A stretch of DNA of 64,000 nt from Notamacropus eugenii. Taxonomy: Eukaryota > Chordata > Mammalia > Diprotodontia > Macropodidae. A model generated the notes under the pieces. The model ran no database searches, was not told where the DNA came from, and saw nothing but the letters and a program-made list of their open reading frames with translations. A program made the translations under genes and the position numbers. This document shows, piece after piece, positions 1-10,668 of the stretch (position 1 is the stretch's first letter; every line of letters starts with the position of its first letter). The DNA lies in NCBI RefSeq assembly GCF_028372415.1, contig NC_092876.1:61590385-61654384 (forward strand), written 5' to 3'.

Positions 1-77
1 GATGCTTGCTAGCTAGCTAGCTGTGTGACCCTGGGCAAGTCATTTAACTCTGATTGCAAGAAAGAAAGAAAGATCTA
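1..77 (+). mobile_element. marsupial tRNA-derived SINE, 3' end (partial)
   Basis: TAGCTGTGTGACCCTGGGCAAGTCATTTAAC followed by a short GAAA-type tail (as an 8-20 base core: GTGTGACCCTGGGCAAGTCA). Same family as the copy at 25747-25867. It is cut by the window edge. Confidence 0.7.
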
Positions 78-290
78 TGAGACTGGGAGTCAGGAGGCAC
101 TTGGGTTCAAATCCCATATCCAACATTTATCAGTACGACTGAAAGGAAGTCATTTCATCTTAGCTGCAAGAAGACCTCAGCATAAATCACACTGAGACAC
201 CTTGAAGCTTTAGCCAAGTTATTTCTCTTATGACTCAGTTTCCTCATCTGTAAAATGAAGGGGTTGGACTGATCCAGATCTAAATCTACA
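78..290 (+). mobile_element. MIR-type SINE relic
   Basis: Contains GGGTTCAAATCCCA and the typical ending ACTCAGTTTCCTCATCTGTA then AAATGAAGGGGTTGGACT. Diverged. Confidence 0.6.
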
Positions 291-299
291 AGACCATCT

Positions 300-1630
300 G
301 TGAACCTGGAGTGGGAGAGTGAGCTTAGAAGAGACAAAGCATTTTGTAAACTTTTAGACGGTTTTCTCAATGAGAACTTAAGAAATTTGGATTTATAAGG
401 CAAGACACTGGTGCCCTCTGCTGCTGGCAGACAGGGGAGGCACTGGGGGGACAGTGTGCAAGGGTGCAGCCCACCCTCAGCTCATGCCTCAGGGTGGCCA
501 TAGCAGGAAATTCCAAGGGATTGGTAAGAGTGTGCTTTGGCAAAGTCTTCCCGAGGGAAGGGCCAACTCTGCCTCTGGGCACTGACCACCTCACAGCCGG
601 GCACAGCCAATTCCATACTTGGGCACTGACCATGCAGGCGCTGGGGAGCAGGATTAGCACCTGCTTCTTGGTGAATGGTCTTCTGTCTGCCTCTACCCTT
701 AGGTGGAGGGATCCTAAAAGCAGGCACTGTAGATGCTTCCTGAGGGCAAGCAATACGGTTCCTCTGGAATCTTGGATGTTACTGGGGGGTTGGGGATGGG
801 TGGGAGGGAGGGGGGCCTCTGAAGACAGGGGCCAGGGTCTCTCCCCTTGGACTCCAAACTCTCAGGGTGCTACTGCCTCTCCCCCTTGCACTGGGAGGTC
901 CCTGAGGATGAGGACCCCTTTTTCCTCTTCCTCTCTATGATTGGGAAGCCGATTCAGGCAGTCACTTGAGCCCCAGGGGGTGGGGGTGAGTGACATGGCT
1001 CTATTCTGCACCCAGAGATGCCTGCTGATGCAGCCCAGGCTGGCGTCTCCATCCCTCCCTCCTTTGTCTGCTTGCTCCTCACAGCCCTGGTGCCTACTTG
1101 GAACGAGGTAGAGATGTCAAAGCAGCAGGAGCCTGGGATTATGCAGATAGCAGCCATCTCCCCTTAGGTCTGAAGGGTAGAAACTTGGGGAGCTTTGATT
1201 CTTAACCCTGAGAGACCAGAAGGTGGAAGAAATCCCATTCCCTCCCTTCTGAGTTTGCCCTGGGCCAGGCCTGACATTGGCAGCTTCCAGGCCTTCATCT
1301 CCTAACCCCACCTTCCCAAAGACTTTGGCCCTTTCGGTTACCTCCTCCCACACCAGACACACCTGCATGCTACCCATGGTTCATCTGCCAGTTCCTGTGG
1401 ATATATCTCACCCCAGGTGTCTCAGGAAAGCCTACTAAATCCCCTGAAAGCTCATGGCAGCCTAAGAACCCAGGACTGACCCAGGGGTCTAAGCAAGATA
1501 ATTATCGTTAAGGAGTGTGCCAAGGAGGCAGAGGATTCACTCAGCATCAGAGCTAAGCTAATACCCCTGCCCTACCCTGGACGATTCCCGCAGCATGAAA
1601 AAGATCCTCTCCAGATTCCCCCTTTTGGGA
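300..1630. other. unassigned intergenic sequence
   Basis: No repeat or coding sequence recognised. Several ORFs of 60-160 codons exist, with no recognisable family and no splice context. Confidence 0.5.
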
Positions 1631-1637
1631 AAATTGC

Positions 1638-1970
1638 AGGATGTCAGAGCTGGGTGGGACCTTAGAAGAGAGGATGTCAGAGCTGGGAGGGCCCTTAGAA
1701 CACAGAATGTCAGAGCTGGGAGGGCCCTTAGAACATAGATGACAGGAGCTAGAAAGGAGCCTTAGAACAGGGAACTTCAAGAGATAAGACAGGACTTAGA
1801 ACTTAGAATGTCAGAATTCGAAAAGATCTTAGAACAGAGGGTGACAAAGCCAGGAGGTCTGAAAATTTAGAACACAAAATGTTAGAACTAAGAATGTGAG
1901 AGCTGGAAGGGCCCTTGGAACTTAGAATGTGAGAGCAGACGGGACATAGAACATCAGAACTGGAAGTGAT
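1638..1970 (+). repeat. 33-bp repeat array 1
   Basis: About nine diverged copies of a unit with core AATGTCAGAGCTGGGAGGG and spacer CCCTTAGAACACAG. The first copies are the cleanest (1640-1740) and later ones decay. The right side runs into an L3/MIR-type tail (GAACTGAGAATCAGAGAGAG). Confidence 0.8.
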
Positions 1971-2199
1971 TATAAAACATAAGATATGTTGGAGTGGGAA
2001 TGTCTTTAAATGTCATCTGGTTTTTCAAGTTCCATGCTTCATAAGTGGAGGAACTGAGAATCAGAGAGAGGAAGGAACTAGACCAAGGTCACTCAGGAAG
2101 TTCTTGGTGAAGCTTCTGGTGTCTCTCATGGATGCACTGTCCACAGAGTCAGTCATGAAGTGGCCGTCCTCATGCTCATGGCCATGTTAGTTAGTCCAG

Positions 2200-2815
2200 G
2201 CAGCCCAGACTCAACCTGTCTTTTTGCCCTGCCCTGGCTCCTCTCAGTCCATATCCCTGGGACCACAAAGTGTGGGGAGTGAGAAAATAAGGTGATGTCT
2301 CTGAGGTTCAACATGGATGGATCAGGCACTCACCAACCCAAACAATTCTCTCTCCTCACTCTATCATAAGCTCATGCTTCACAGCTGAGACCAGGATGGG
2401 CCTTCACTGAACCTCCTCTACTCTTGGGTAGTGAATGCTCTCCAGCTGTCCAACATCTGGAATTCAGAGAGTCAATGCCCCTCCGCCCCCGGGTCCTGGG
2501 CAAGGCTCCCTCCCTGGGCAAACATAGGGACATTCATAGGTTCCCAGAAAGGCCTATGGCGTCGCCAGCGCGGCTTTTAAAATTAGTCTCCCTGACCAGA
2601 GGCAGCTATTTCGGGCTGGGCTGAGCTCCCCTGGCCGCACAATCCCAGGCTGTCCCTTTGGCACAACGGGCACAGGGGGTGGAGCAGGGTGGGGTCCCTA
2701 GGCAGGGGAGAGGGAACAGCCCAGTGCTTTCCCCAACCAAACTTCCCCTGAATTCCTCTGCACTCCCACCTTCCCCCAGTCAAAGTTCTTGGGGTCAATG
2801 AAGCATGGCAGGAAG
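2200..2815. other. unassigned intergenic sequence
   Basis: Nothing recognised apart from a slightly CpG-rich spot near 2555-2580. Confidence 0.5.
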
Positions 2816-2960
2816 AAAACTGGATTTGCAGTGAACTCAAGCCTGAGTTCAAATTTTTACCTTGGGCAAATAACTTCTCTAAACCCCAGTTTCCCCTTTT
2901 GTAAAATTATGGAGTTGGACTAGATGTTCCTTAAGGTGCCTTCTCATTCTGAATCACATG
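2815..2960 (+). mobile_element. MIR-type SINE relic
   Basis: CCTGAGTTCAAATTTTTACC, TTGGGCAAATAACTTCTCTA and CCCCAGTTTCCCC...TGTAAAAT in the order of MIR. Confidence 0.7.
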
Positions 2961-3674
2961 AATCCTTGCCAAGTAGGTCCTGTGCACCCACCTCCTCTGG
3001 CACCACCTACCTACCCCTCATGGATTCAGCTCTGGGTGACTGCAGCCCCAGCCACCCTCCTCAGCTGAGCTGTCCCCTGGTAGGTGGTGGAGCAAATGCC
3101 ATAACATGAGGGCAGAGATGAGGTCTGGGCCCTCTGATTCCTCCTCTGCTAAATGGAGATGACAATACCAGCACTGGCTCTTTCCCAGACTGGCTGTGAA
3201 GAAGGCATCTTGGAAACCCCAAGGCACTGAAGGAACCAGAGCTAATGTTATGGGAGCTAAGAAGGGAGTCGCTTTTTCCATCCACAGAAACTATTTCCAG
3301 GCAGAGTCCTGGGCTTCCCGGAGCAGGGTGTCCCCCCCCCCCACCTCAGCCTAGGACATCGTGGTCCATCCCTCCCTCCGAAGCCCAGCTGGCCCTGGAA
3401 CAAGGGAAACAGGCTGAGGCTGCTTTGATCTGGAGGACAGGATGACCTGAAATGCCATTCCCCCTCCCAGCTGGTCTGGGGGAAATGTCAGGAGGGGCCT
3501 GGACAGAGGTGTAGATGGGAGGACACCCTCCTTCCCTTCCTGCTCCCATCCTTGGATACCCCAGGGTCACCCCAGGACAGAAGAGCAGGAAGGTTCGGAA
3601 GAGGAGATCCACATCAGTTCTTTGCTCTTCCAACTGGTGACCCAAGCCTTGACTGGACATGGCTTCTTGAGCCT

Positions 3675-3850
3675 CAGACCATAGGATCAGAGCATTTAGA
3701 GCCTGCAGGTATCTTCGGTATCATTGAATCCAACTCTCTCATTTTATGGAAGAGGAAACTGAGGTTTCCTGTACTAGACACACAGCAAATGGCAGAGACA
3801 GAGTTTTAACTCCCGTCCTCTGAAACCAAATCCAGTTTTCTTTCCATTAG
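3675..3850 (+). mobile_element. L3/MIR-type tail relic
   Basis: Order AGAGCATTTAGAGCCTGCAG, ATTGAATCCAACTCTCTCAT, GAAGAGGAAACTGAGG matches the common 3' tail shared by L3-like and MIR3-like elements. Confidence 0.55.
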
Positions 3851-4104
3851 TCAACTTTTTTTTAATAGAAGAAGTATTAGCCATGAGAGAGGAAGTGATA
3901 TACCCAAGGTCACACTGACAGGTAACCAAGAGTCAAACCCAGGCTGCCTACTGCCCAGTCCTCTACACCCTCTGCTACTTCCTCACCATGGTACACAAAA
4001 ACAGTTTCAGTTCATAGGTTTTCGGAGCTGGGTGAAGTTCATGGAGTACAGTCTCCTTTACAGATGAGGACATTGAAATTCATGGAGAGGAAAAAGTACA
4101 AGCA

Positions 4105-4335
4105 CCTACTACGTGCCAGGAACTATGCTAATAACTACAATGCAAGTATAATCTCATTTGATTCTCAAAACAGCCCTAAGTTTAAGTGCTGATATTATCC
4201 CATTTTATAGTTGAAGAAACTGAGGCAGAAGGAGGTAAAGTGGATTATACAGTTTGTAAATGTCTAAGGCCAGATTTGAACTCAGGTCTTTCTGGTCTCT
4301 AGACTCTATCCACTGTGTAACTTAACTACCTCTAG
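4105..4335 (-). mobile_element. MIR SINE (minus orientation)
   Basis: Reads ACTACGTGCCAGGAACTATG, ATCTCATTTGATTCTCAAAA, then GAAGAAACTGAGGCAGAAGG on plus, the reverse layout of MIR. Confidence 0.75.
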
Positions 4336-4664
4336 GTACATTTGTGCTTGGTCCTGGGCTAATGACTTGGTATATTCATCCAAATAACAGATGAGATCAA
4401 GCTGGGAGATACCATGTTGGATGAGATAGGCTTGATAGGCTAAATTGAGTAACACCAAATTCGACAAGGATAAATGCAAAATTGCGTTCAAAAAATCAAT
4501 TTCACCAGGATCAACAGCAGACATTTGGCTAGAAAATCTGGGGGTTTTAGGGACCTAGAGTCTCAATATGAATAGATGTTGCAATGAGGAAGCAAAAAAA
4601 GTTATTTTCTTTGAATGGTAGCTCTTTTCCTCTAAGACAATCTCTAATTTCCCCCTTTCTATAT

Positions 4665-4822
4665 CTTGCTTGTACATAGTTGTTTGTGTGTTGTTTCTCC
4701 CACTAGACTGTGAGTTCTTTGAGGTCAGGCACTGTATGTTGCCTTCCTTTGTATCCCTGGCACTCAGCACAATGCCTGGCACAGAGTAGGCTCTTGACAA
4801 AGGTCTGATGCCTTGACTTGCA
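4665..4822 (+). mobile_element. L2 LINE 3' end
   Basis: CCCACTAGACTGTGAGTTCT...GGTCAGGCACTGTATG and CACAATGCCTGGCACAGAGT are the L2 3' terminal sequences. Confidence 0.85.
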
Positions 4823-4854
4823 ATCTTGGCTACTTTGAGAGGAATAAGGAAGGT

Positions 4855-5385
4855 ATAGCTCTTCCATACTCTCCTCTGGGCAGACTGCGTTCAGTTCTAG
4901 GGGCCATAGTTTGAGAACATTGATGAGCTGGACATCATCCAGACGTGAAGAACTTTGAGCTGGTGTTGAATAAGGACTGGTGGGAGGAACTGGGGATTTT
5001 CAGCCTAAAGAACAGATGACCCAAGAAGGAAACAAGAGCTGTGTTGAGGTATTTGAAAAGCTCTTACAGAGAAGAGGGATTAGGCTTATTTTGTTTGGCA
5101 GCAGAGGCCAGAGCCAGGAGCAATTTGTGGAAGTTAACAAAAGACAAATTTGGGCTCAATGTTGGAAAAAAACCCACAGCATCCTAAGCATCAGAATTGT
5201 CCAAAAGGGGGATGAGGCTGCTTTAGGAGGTCGTGAATTCCCCCTCACTGGAGGTCTTAGAGCAGAAATGTGAGACCACTGTTGGGAAAGTTACAGTGAG
5301 GACACCCGTTAAGAATGGTTAGGAGCACCTGGCAGCTGAGGTCTTTGCCAATTCTAAGACTGATTCTGTGGCCCTCCAGAGGAGT
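4855..5385 (+). mobile_element. L3 (CR1-type) LINE 3' region
   Basis: GGAACTGGGGATTTTCAGCC, AGAGGGATTAGGCTTATTTT, CAGAGCCAGGAGCAATTTGT and TTCCCCCTCACTGGAGGTCT follow the order of the end of a CR1/L3 reverse transcriptase ORF. Confidence 0.85.
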
Positions 5386-5584
5386 AGGGGCTTGAGGGCT
5401 TTCCTTGGCAGAGGGACAGAGAACAGTAATCAGAAGCTCTGGAATGTGAGCACAGATCAGGGAAGCCATTGGCTTTCTGGGAAGCCCACAGACCAGATGT
5501 CTCTTTGCCAAGGCAAATCCATCTCCAGGCACCCTTGATACCATACCATCCAGCCTTCTCTAGCAGACTGCTTCCTCTACCATC

Positions 5585-7245
5585 TCTGCTTAACACCCCT
5601 CTCCAGTATTTAGTCTTTTAGTCAATTATTTAGTCTCTCTACTGGATCCTTCCTCACTGCCTACAAACATGCCCATGTCTCCTCCTCCATCCCTAGGAGG
5701 AAACACCAAAGCCTCACTTGATCTCTGATATTTGTCCCATATCTTTCCTCCTCTTCTTGGCTAACCTTCCTCACAAAGCTATCTACACTCATGGCCTCTA
5801 CTTTCTCTCCTCTCGCTCCATTCAAAACCCTTTGTACAATTTGTCTTCTGACCTCATCATTTGACTGAAACTGCTTTCTCCAAAGTCTCCAAAGGTCTCT
5901 TCCTTGTCAGATCTAGTGACTTTTCCCCAGTCCTTCTCCTTCTCAGTCTCTCTGCAGCCTTCGGCACTATTGACCATCCTCTCTACTTTGATACTCTCTC
6001 ATCTCTAGGTTTTACTGACACAGTGGTCTCCTCCTTCTTCCAACTGCCTGACTACTGCTTCTCAGACTCCTTTGCTGGATCTTCATCCAGCTCATGTCCA
6101 CTAACCATGGGAATGCCCCAAAAATCTGTTCTAGGCTTCTTCTCTTCCAGTGTACTGTCTCACTTGGTGATTTCATCAGCTCCCATGAGTTCAATACTCA
6201 TCTCTATGTAAATGGTCATCATATCTATATGCCCTAAACTCTCTCTTGACCCCCGCTCTCAGTATCAGCTACTATTTTTGGATACCTGGAATCCTACCAT
6301 CTTGAATTCAACATATCCCAAACTAACCTCATTATTTTCCCCCCAAACTCTTCCATCTTCCCAACTTCTCAGTTATTGTCAATTATACCTCCATTTTCCC
6401 CCAGCCTAGACTCATACCTCAGGGGTCATCACCTTTCCTCCTCTCTTTCCTCCCTTCCACACATCCAGTCTGGTTCCATGTCTTATTGTTTCTACCTTTA
6501 TATTATTTCCCATATATATCCCTTTTCTTCCATTCACTGCAGCGAAGGCCTCATCATCTCATGCTTGACCACATGGCTGAGGGCCTTAACAGTGGCCTAG
6601 GGGAGGAGAGTAGTCCCTGAGATTGAACCCCAGGACAGAATCATCTCATGCCTAGCCTATTGCAGCAGCCTTCTGGTCTCCCTGCCTCCAGTCTCTCTCC
6701 ATTCTAGCCCATCCTCCCCATAGCTCCCAAAGTGATTTTCCTAAAGTACAGATCTGATGATATCACCCCCGTACTTAATAAACTCCAGGGGCTCCCTATT
6801 ACCTCCAGGAGCAAATAGAAAGTCTTCTGTTTGGCATCTAAAGTCCTTCACAACCTGACCCCTTTCTGCCTTTCCAGTCTTCTGATGTCTTACCCCTCTT
6901 CTCACACTCGGTGACCCACTGACTCTGGCCTCCTTCCTGCCCCTCATACCTTTTTGACTGTCTCTCATGCCCAGAACACTCTTCCTTGTTTCTACGTCCT
7001 GAATTCCTTGACTCCTTTAAAGACTCAGATCATCTCATTTTCTAGAAAAAGCCGTTCCTCATCCTTCCCCCTCCCCCACACTAGCGCCTTCTCTCTGAGA
7101 TCACTTCCTGTCTTGTATTGAGTTATTTGTAGGTTGTTTTTCCCAGATGACAAGGACCACATATTTGCCTTTCTTTGTCTCACCAGCACTCAGCATAGTG
7201 TTTGGCACATATCATAAGCATTTAATAAATTCTTGATGACTGACT
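5585..7245 (+). mobile_element. L2 LINE, 3' 1.6 kb
   Basis: Carries decayed end of the L2 reverse transcriptase ORF: GACTCCTTTGCTGGATCTTC, ACCATGGGAATGCCCC, GACCCCTTTCTGCCTTTCCA, CTTACCCCTCTTCTCACACT, and the terminal CATAGTGTTTGGCACATATC...TTTAATAAAT. Many stops; not functional. Confidence 0.9.
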
Positions 7246-7439
7246 GTCACGTCATGCTCAGCCATGAGCCCAACGCTCAGTGATGACCAGCGGTGGAGAT
7301 TGCCAGGTGCTGGAGCAACACAATGCTGAGAAGAAGCCAGGCCTGGGCTCATCTGTCTGATTGCAGCCACACTATGCTCATCAACCTCCTGGCTTGTCTG
7401 AGCCCCACTATTTTCCAAAGAGCTCAAAACACCTTTGTG

Positions 7440-7665
7440 AGATTTGGAGTCAGATTAGTGGGAATAGTAATAGATTCAGAGTTGGTGGGCATGTGTGTCA
7501 GGCTTGAGTCTGCCATTTACTAACTGTGTGCCCTTGGGTGAGTTACTTCACTTCCTTATCTGTAAAATGGGCATAATGTAGCCCATCTCCCAGGGTTGTC
7601 GTGAAGGCAAGTGAGATGACATCTGTAAAAACTTTGGAAAATACAAAGTGTGTGAAAACTTCTAG
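7440..7665 (+). mobile_element. MIR SINE
   Basis: GTGTGCCCTTGGGTGAGTTA, CTTATCTGTAAAATGGGCAT and CCAGGGTTGTCGTGAAGGCA in MIR order. Confidence 0.8.
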
Positions 7666-7779
7666 AATTTTTGTATGATATTTCTTCTAATTATTAATAT
7701 ACATGTTCAGCAGACATGCACAGAGATGATTCTCTACCTCCCTGGCAGACCAGGATTTCCCTGACTTCTGACAAGTCCC

Positions 7780-8080
7780 AGTTAAAAAACTCATGGACTC
7801 CGAAAGCAGACTGAAGCCTCCTTTTCACTTACTTTATTCTTTCTCATGGTTTTTTTTTTCCCCTTTTGATCTGTTTCTTCTTTCACAACTGGGACTAATA
7901 TGGAAATAATTTTTACACGACAGCACATGTATAAACTATACTGAACTGCCTACTATTTTAGGAAGAGGAGAGGGAGAAAAATTTGGAGCTCAAAATCTTG
8001 TAAAGATCAACACTAAAAATTTTCTTGACATGTAACTGAGGAAAAAAAATAAAATGCTTTAAAAAACATAAAATTCAACC
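7780..8080 (+). mobile_element. L1 LINE 3' UTR fragment (old)
   Basis: ACTAATATGGAAATAATTTT, ACATGTATAAACTATACTGA, TTTGGAGCTCAAAATCTTGT and an A-rich end match the end of the older L1 at 31990-32220. Confidence 0.7.
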
Positions 8081-8094
8081 TTTTACAAAAAGGT

Positions 8095-8350
8095 TTTCCT
8101 GATCTCCTTTAATGTCGATACCTTCCCTCTATTGATCATCTCTAATTTACCCTCTATGCATCTTTGTTGTACATAGATATTTGCATTTATTATTATTATT
8201 ACTATAACAACAATTATTGAGTGTAAACTCTATTAGAGTATAAGATCCTTGAGGGCAGGGATTATTTTTTGCCTCTTGTTGTACCTCAGTGCCTGCACAA
8301 TGTCTGGTATACAGTAGGAACCTAACAAATGTTTGTTGACTGACTGCTGG
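8095..8350 (+). mobile_element. L2 LINE 3' end
   Basis: GATCCTTGAGGGCAGGGATT, CAGTGCCTGCACAATGTCTG and AACAAATGTTTGTTGACTGA are L2 terminal sequences. An ATT triplet run lies inside. Confidence 0.85.
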
Positions 8351-8787
8351 GACAGAAGAAAAGTCTGAGGGTGCAAAAGCATAAAAAGTTGTGAGCAGGG
8401 GTTGCTGGGAGGGGGAGGCATGGTGACCCTAAAGAATGGGAGTCAGTGGTGAAGGTGGTCAATACCAGGTGAATGTGAATAATTACCAGTCAAGCCCAGA
8501 GCTGGGGGAGCTGCAGCAACCTGATTGGATTCTGTAGAGTGTCACAGAGATGCACAATGGAGACTTGAAAGATGTGCCTGCAGACTGATGGAAAGCGCCA
8601 GAAGAAGGGAGGAGTCTCAGTCGGAGAGGAGGAGAAATGTGGACAGCGGGTTTGCCCCAGGACCTATGATAGCAATGCACACAGGGGCACATTTGACTAG
8701 TTGGTGCTGTGAGTTTTGTGAGGGTGGTGCCTAAACCTCAGCAGGAGAGAAAGGAAACAGCGACCACCAAAAGTTGGTCTGGACTGC
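8350..8787. other. unassigned intergenic sequence
   Basis: Nothing recognised. Confidence 0.5.
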
Positions 8788-9398
8788 CTAGGTTCTCAAA
8801 ATGGGAGATACTGCCCCCAGGGGGCGTTGGACCGATGGGAGGGTGCTTGTAACCTTGGGTGCAACTGGGGGCCATTGAATAAAACTAAGGGGGTGGTGGA
8901 AGCATAAAGAAAGAAGAGAAGAAAATTTAAAAAAACTATTCATACATGTTTCATCTGTTGTAGAAGAGTTAAAGTTGTAGTGACTACCTTATTTTCCAAA
9001 TAAACACACAAAATTCAAGTTATAACTAATCAGTGGTCAAGTCCATCGACAGGTCTTAACAAGCAAGTGTTGGCAGGTAAGTTTTTAGAGCATTCTTGGG
9101 AAGTCCAGCATGCATCAGCAGGAATATATGCATATAATGATTTGTTTACAATATGATATTATATGGTTACATGATGCAATATTGTGTTATCAAAATTTCA
9201 ATGCAGGAAAACCCCATGAATTTACAATAATTATTAAATTTAGGATGTATCATTTTTTAAAAAATTATGTGTATTTTTAATGATGCAAATTTCAAAAAAA
9301 AAAAAAAGTTATAGGGTTAAAGAAAGTAGATTTCCAGGGGGTGCTGAATAATTTTTTTTAAAGGAGGAGGTAGGCCAAATAAGTTTGGGTACCTCTGG
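8788..9398. mobile_element. possible non-autonomous hAT-like DNA transposon
   Basis: The left end reads CCTAGGTTCTCAAAATGGG and the right end, reverse-complemented, CCAGAGGTACCCAAACTTA: imperfect terminal inverted repeats of the hAT CAGNGGTTCTCAAA style. The interior is AT-rich and non-coding. A clear 8-bp target duplication was not found, so the call is tentative. Confidence 0.4.
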
Positions 9399-9399
9399 T

Positions 9400-10055
9400 C
9401 TAAAACTTGGAGGAGAATTACTGTTCTGTTCCATGCACATACTTTTTTATCCTTATTATTAGACTGATGTTTGCATGGAACCAAAGACCCCTAGTGAACA
9501 GCCAGCAATGAGCCAAACTCAGCTATTCCCAGGATTTTCCTAGGTGTCAGCAAAATGAGCTGTAGACATCATTATTAGAGAGAGGCTGTGGATTGAACCA
9601 CATGAGCCCAGAGCTACAGTTCTTAGCCACAGTCTATTTGGGGGAAGAGAGTGGTGTTGCTTGCCTTGATTAAGGATAAACTTCTAAAAGTACAAGATAG
9701 GTGAAGGGCCTTAGGACATTGTACAACACATGGTTATGTGTTGTTTCTTCCCAGTTATTGAGGACTGGGGAAAGGGCAGTGTGTAGATAGTGATGGGCAG
9801 AGATCCTCACTGGCTCTTAACTGTTATGGAGGCACCATAGAAGGAATTTTGCAAGCTACTGGGAATTCTCTGAGGTCAAAGAGAGTGCATGGAATTGAGA
9901 AAAGCATTCAGGAAGGAGGACAAAGCGGCTTCTGCCTTGTGTGAGGCATGAGACCATGGGCTTACTCAGGATCCCCAGAGACATACCCAGAAAAAGTGTA
10001 CTTTAGAGGGAGAGAGTAAATTCATTGCTAACAGTAATGCCCAAAAGGGTAGAAC
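9400..10055. other. unassigned intergenic sequence
   Basis: No repeat family or coding region recognised. Confidence 0.5.
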
Positions 10056-10059
10056 CCTT

Positions 10060-10312
10060 AAACATCAGTGTCAGAGCTGGAAGATCTCCTAGGACCTAGA
10101 ATGTCAGAATGGAAGAGACCTTAAAACACAGTGTTAGCACTGAAAAGGATTAGAACATGGTATTTAAAGACTGGAAGGGACTTCAGAGCACGGAATGTCA
10201 GAAGAGGCCTTAGAACATAAAATCTCAGAGGTAGGAGGGTTCTTAGAATACAGGAAGTCAGATCTGGGAGGGCCTTAGAACACAGCATGTCAAGGCTGGG
10301 AGGGCCCTTCGT
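10060..10312 (+). repeat. 33-bp repeat array 2
   Basis: About seven diverged units (CAGTGTCAGAGCTGGAAGAT...AGGACCTAGAATGTCAGAAT and so on), the last being CATGTCAAGGCTGGGAGGGC. It ends at the target site of the L1 at 10324. Confidence 0.8.
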
Positions 10313-10668
10313 CCATAGGTTTGACTTTTTTTTAATGTTTTACAATCACTACCACAAAACGTAGATTTTTCCCCCTACCTACCACCCACCACCCACCTCC
10401 TTCCCCAAGACAGCATACAATTCTATATAGGATCTACACATACTTTATTACTGAATACGTTTTCACTATGGTCATGCTGTGTAGACGAACTAAAATAAAT
10501 GGAAGAAATCATATCACAAATCAAAACATAATACACACATACAAATGATCTGCTACATTCTGCAAATGAATTCCATATTTCTTTCTCTGAGTGTGGAAGG
10601 CATTTGCCTTAGAAGACCATTGGGAATTTTTTTTTTTTAAGTTCTTGCATTGTTACAAAGTTCCAAGT

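Noticed and set aside
464..940. 158-codon plus-strand ORF
   Set aside because: No recognised domain, odd composition, overlaps other equally long frames; most likely chance.
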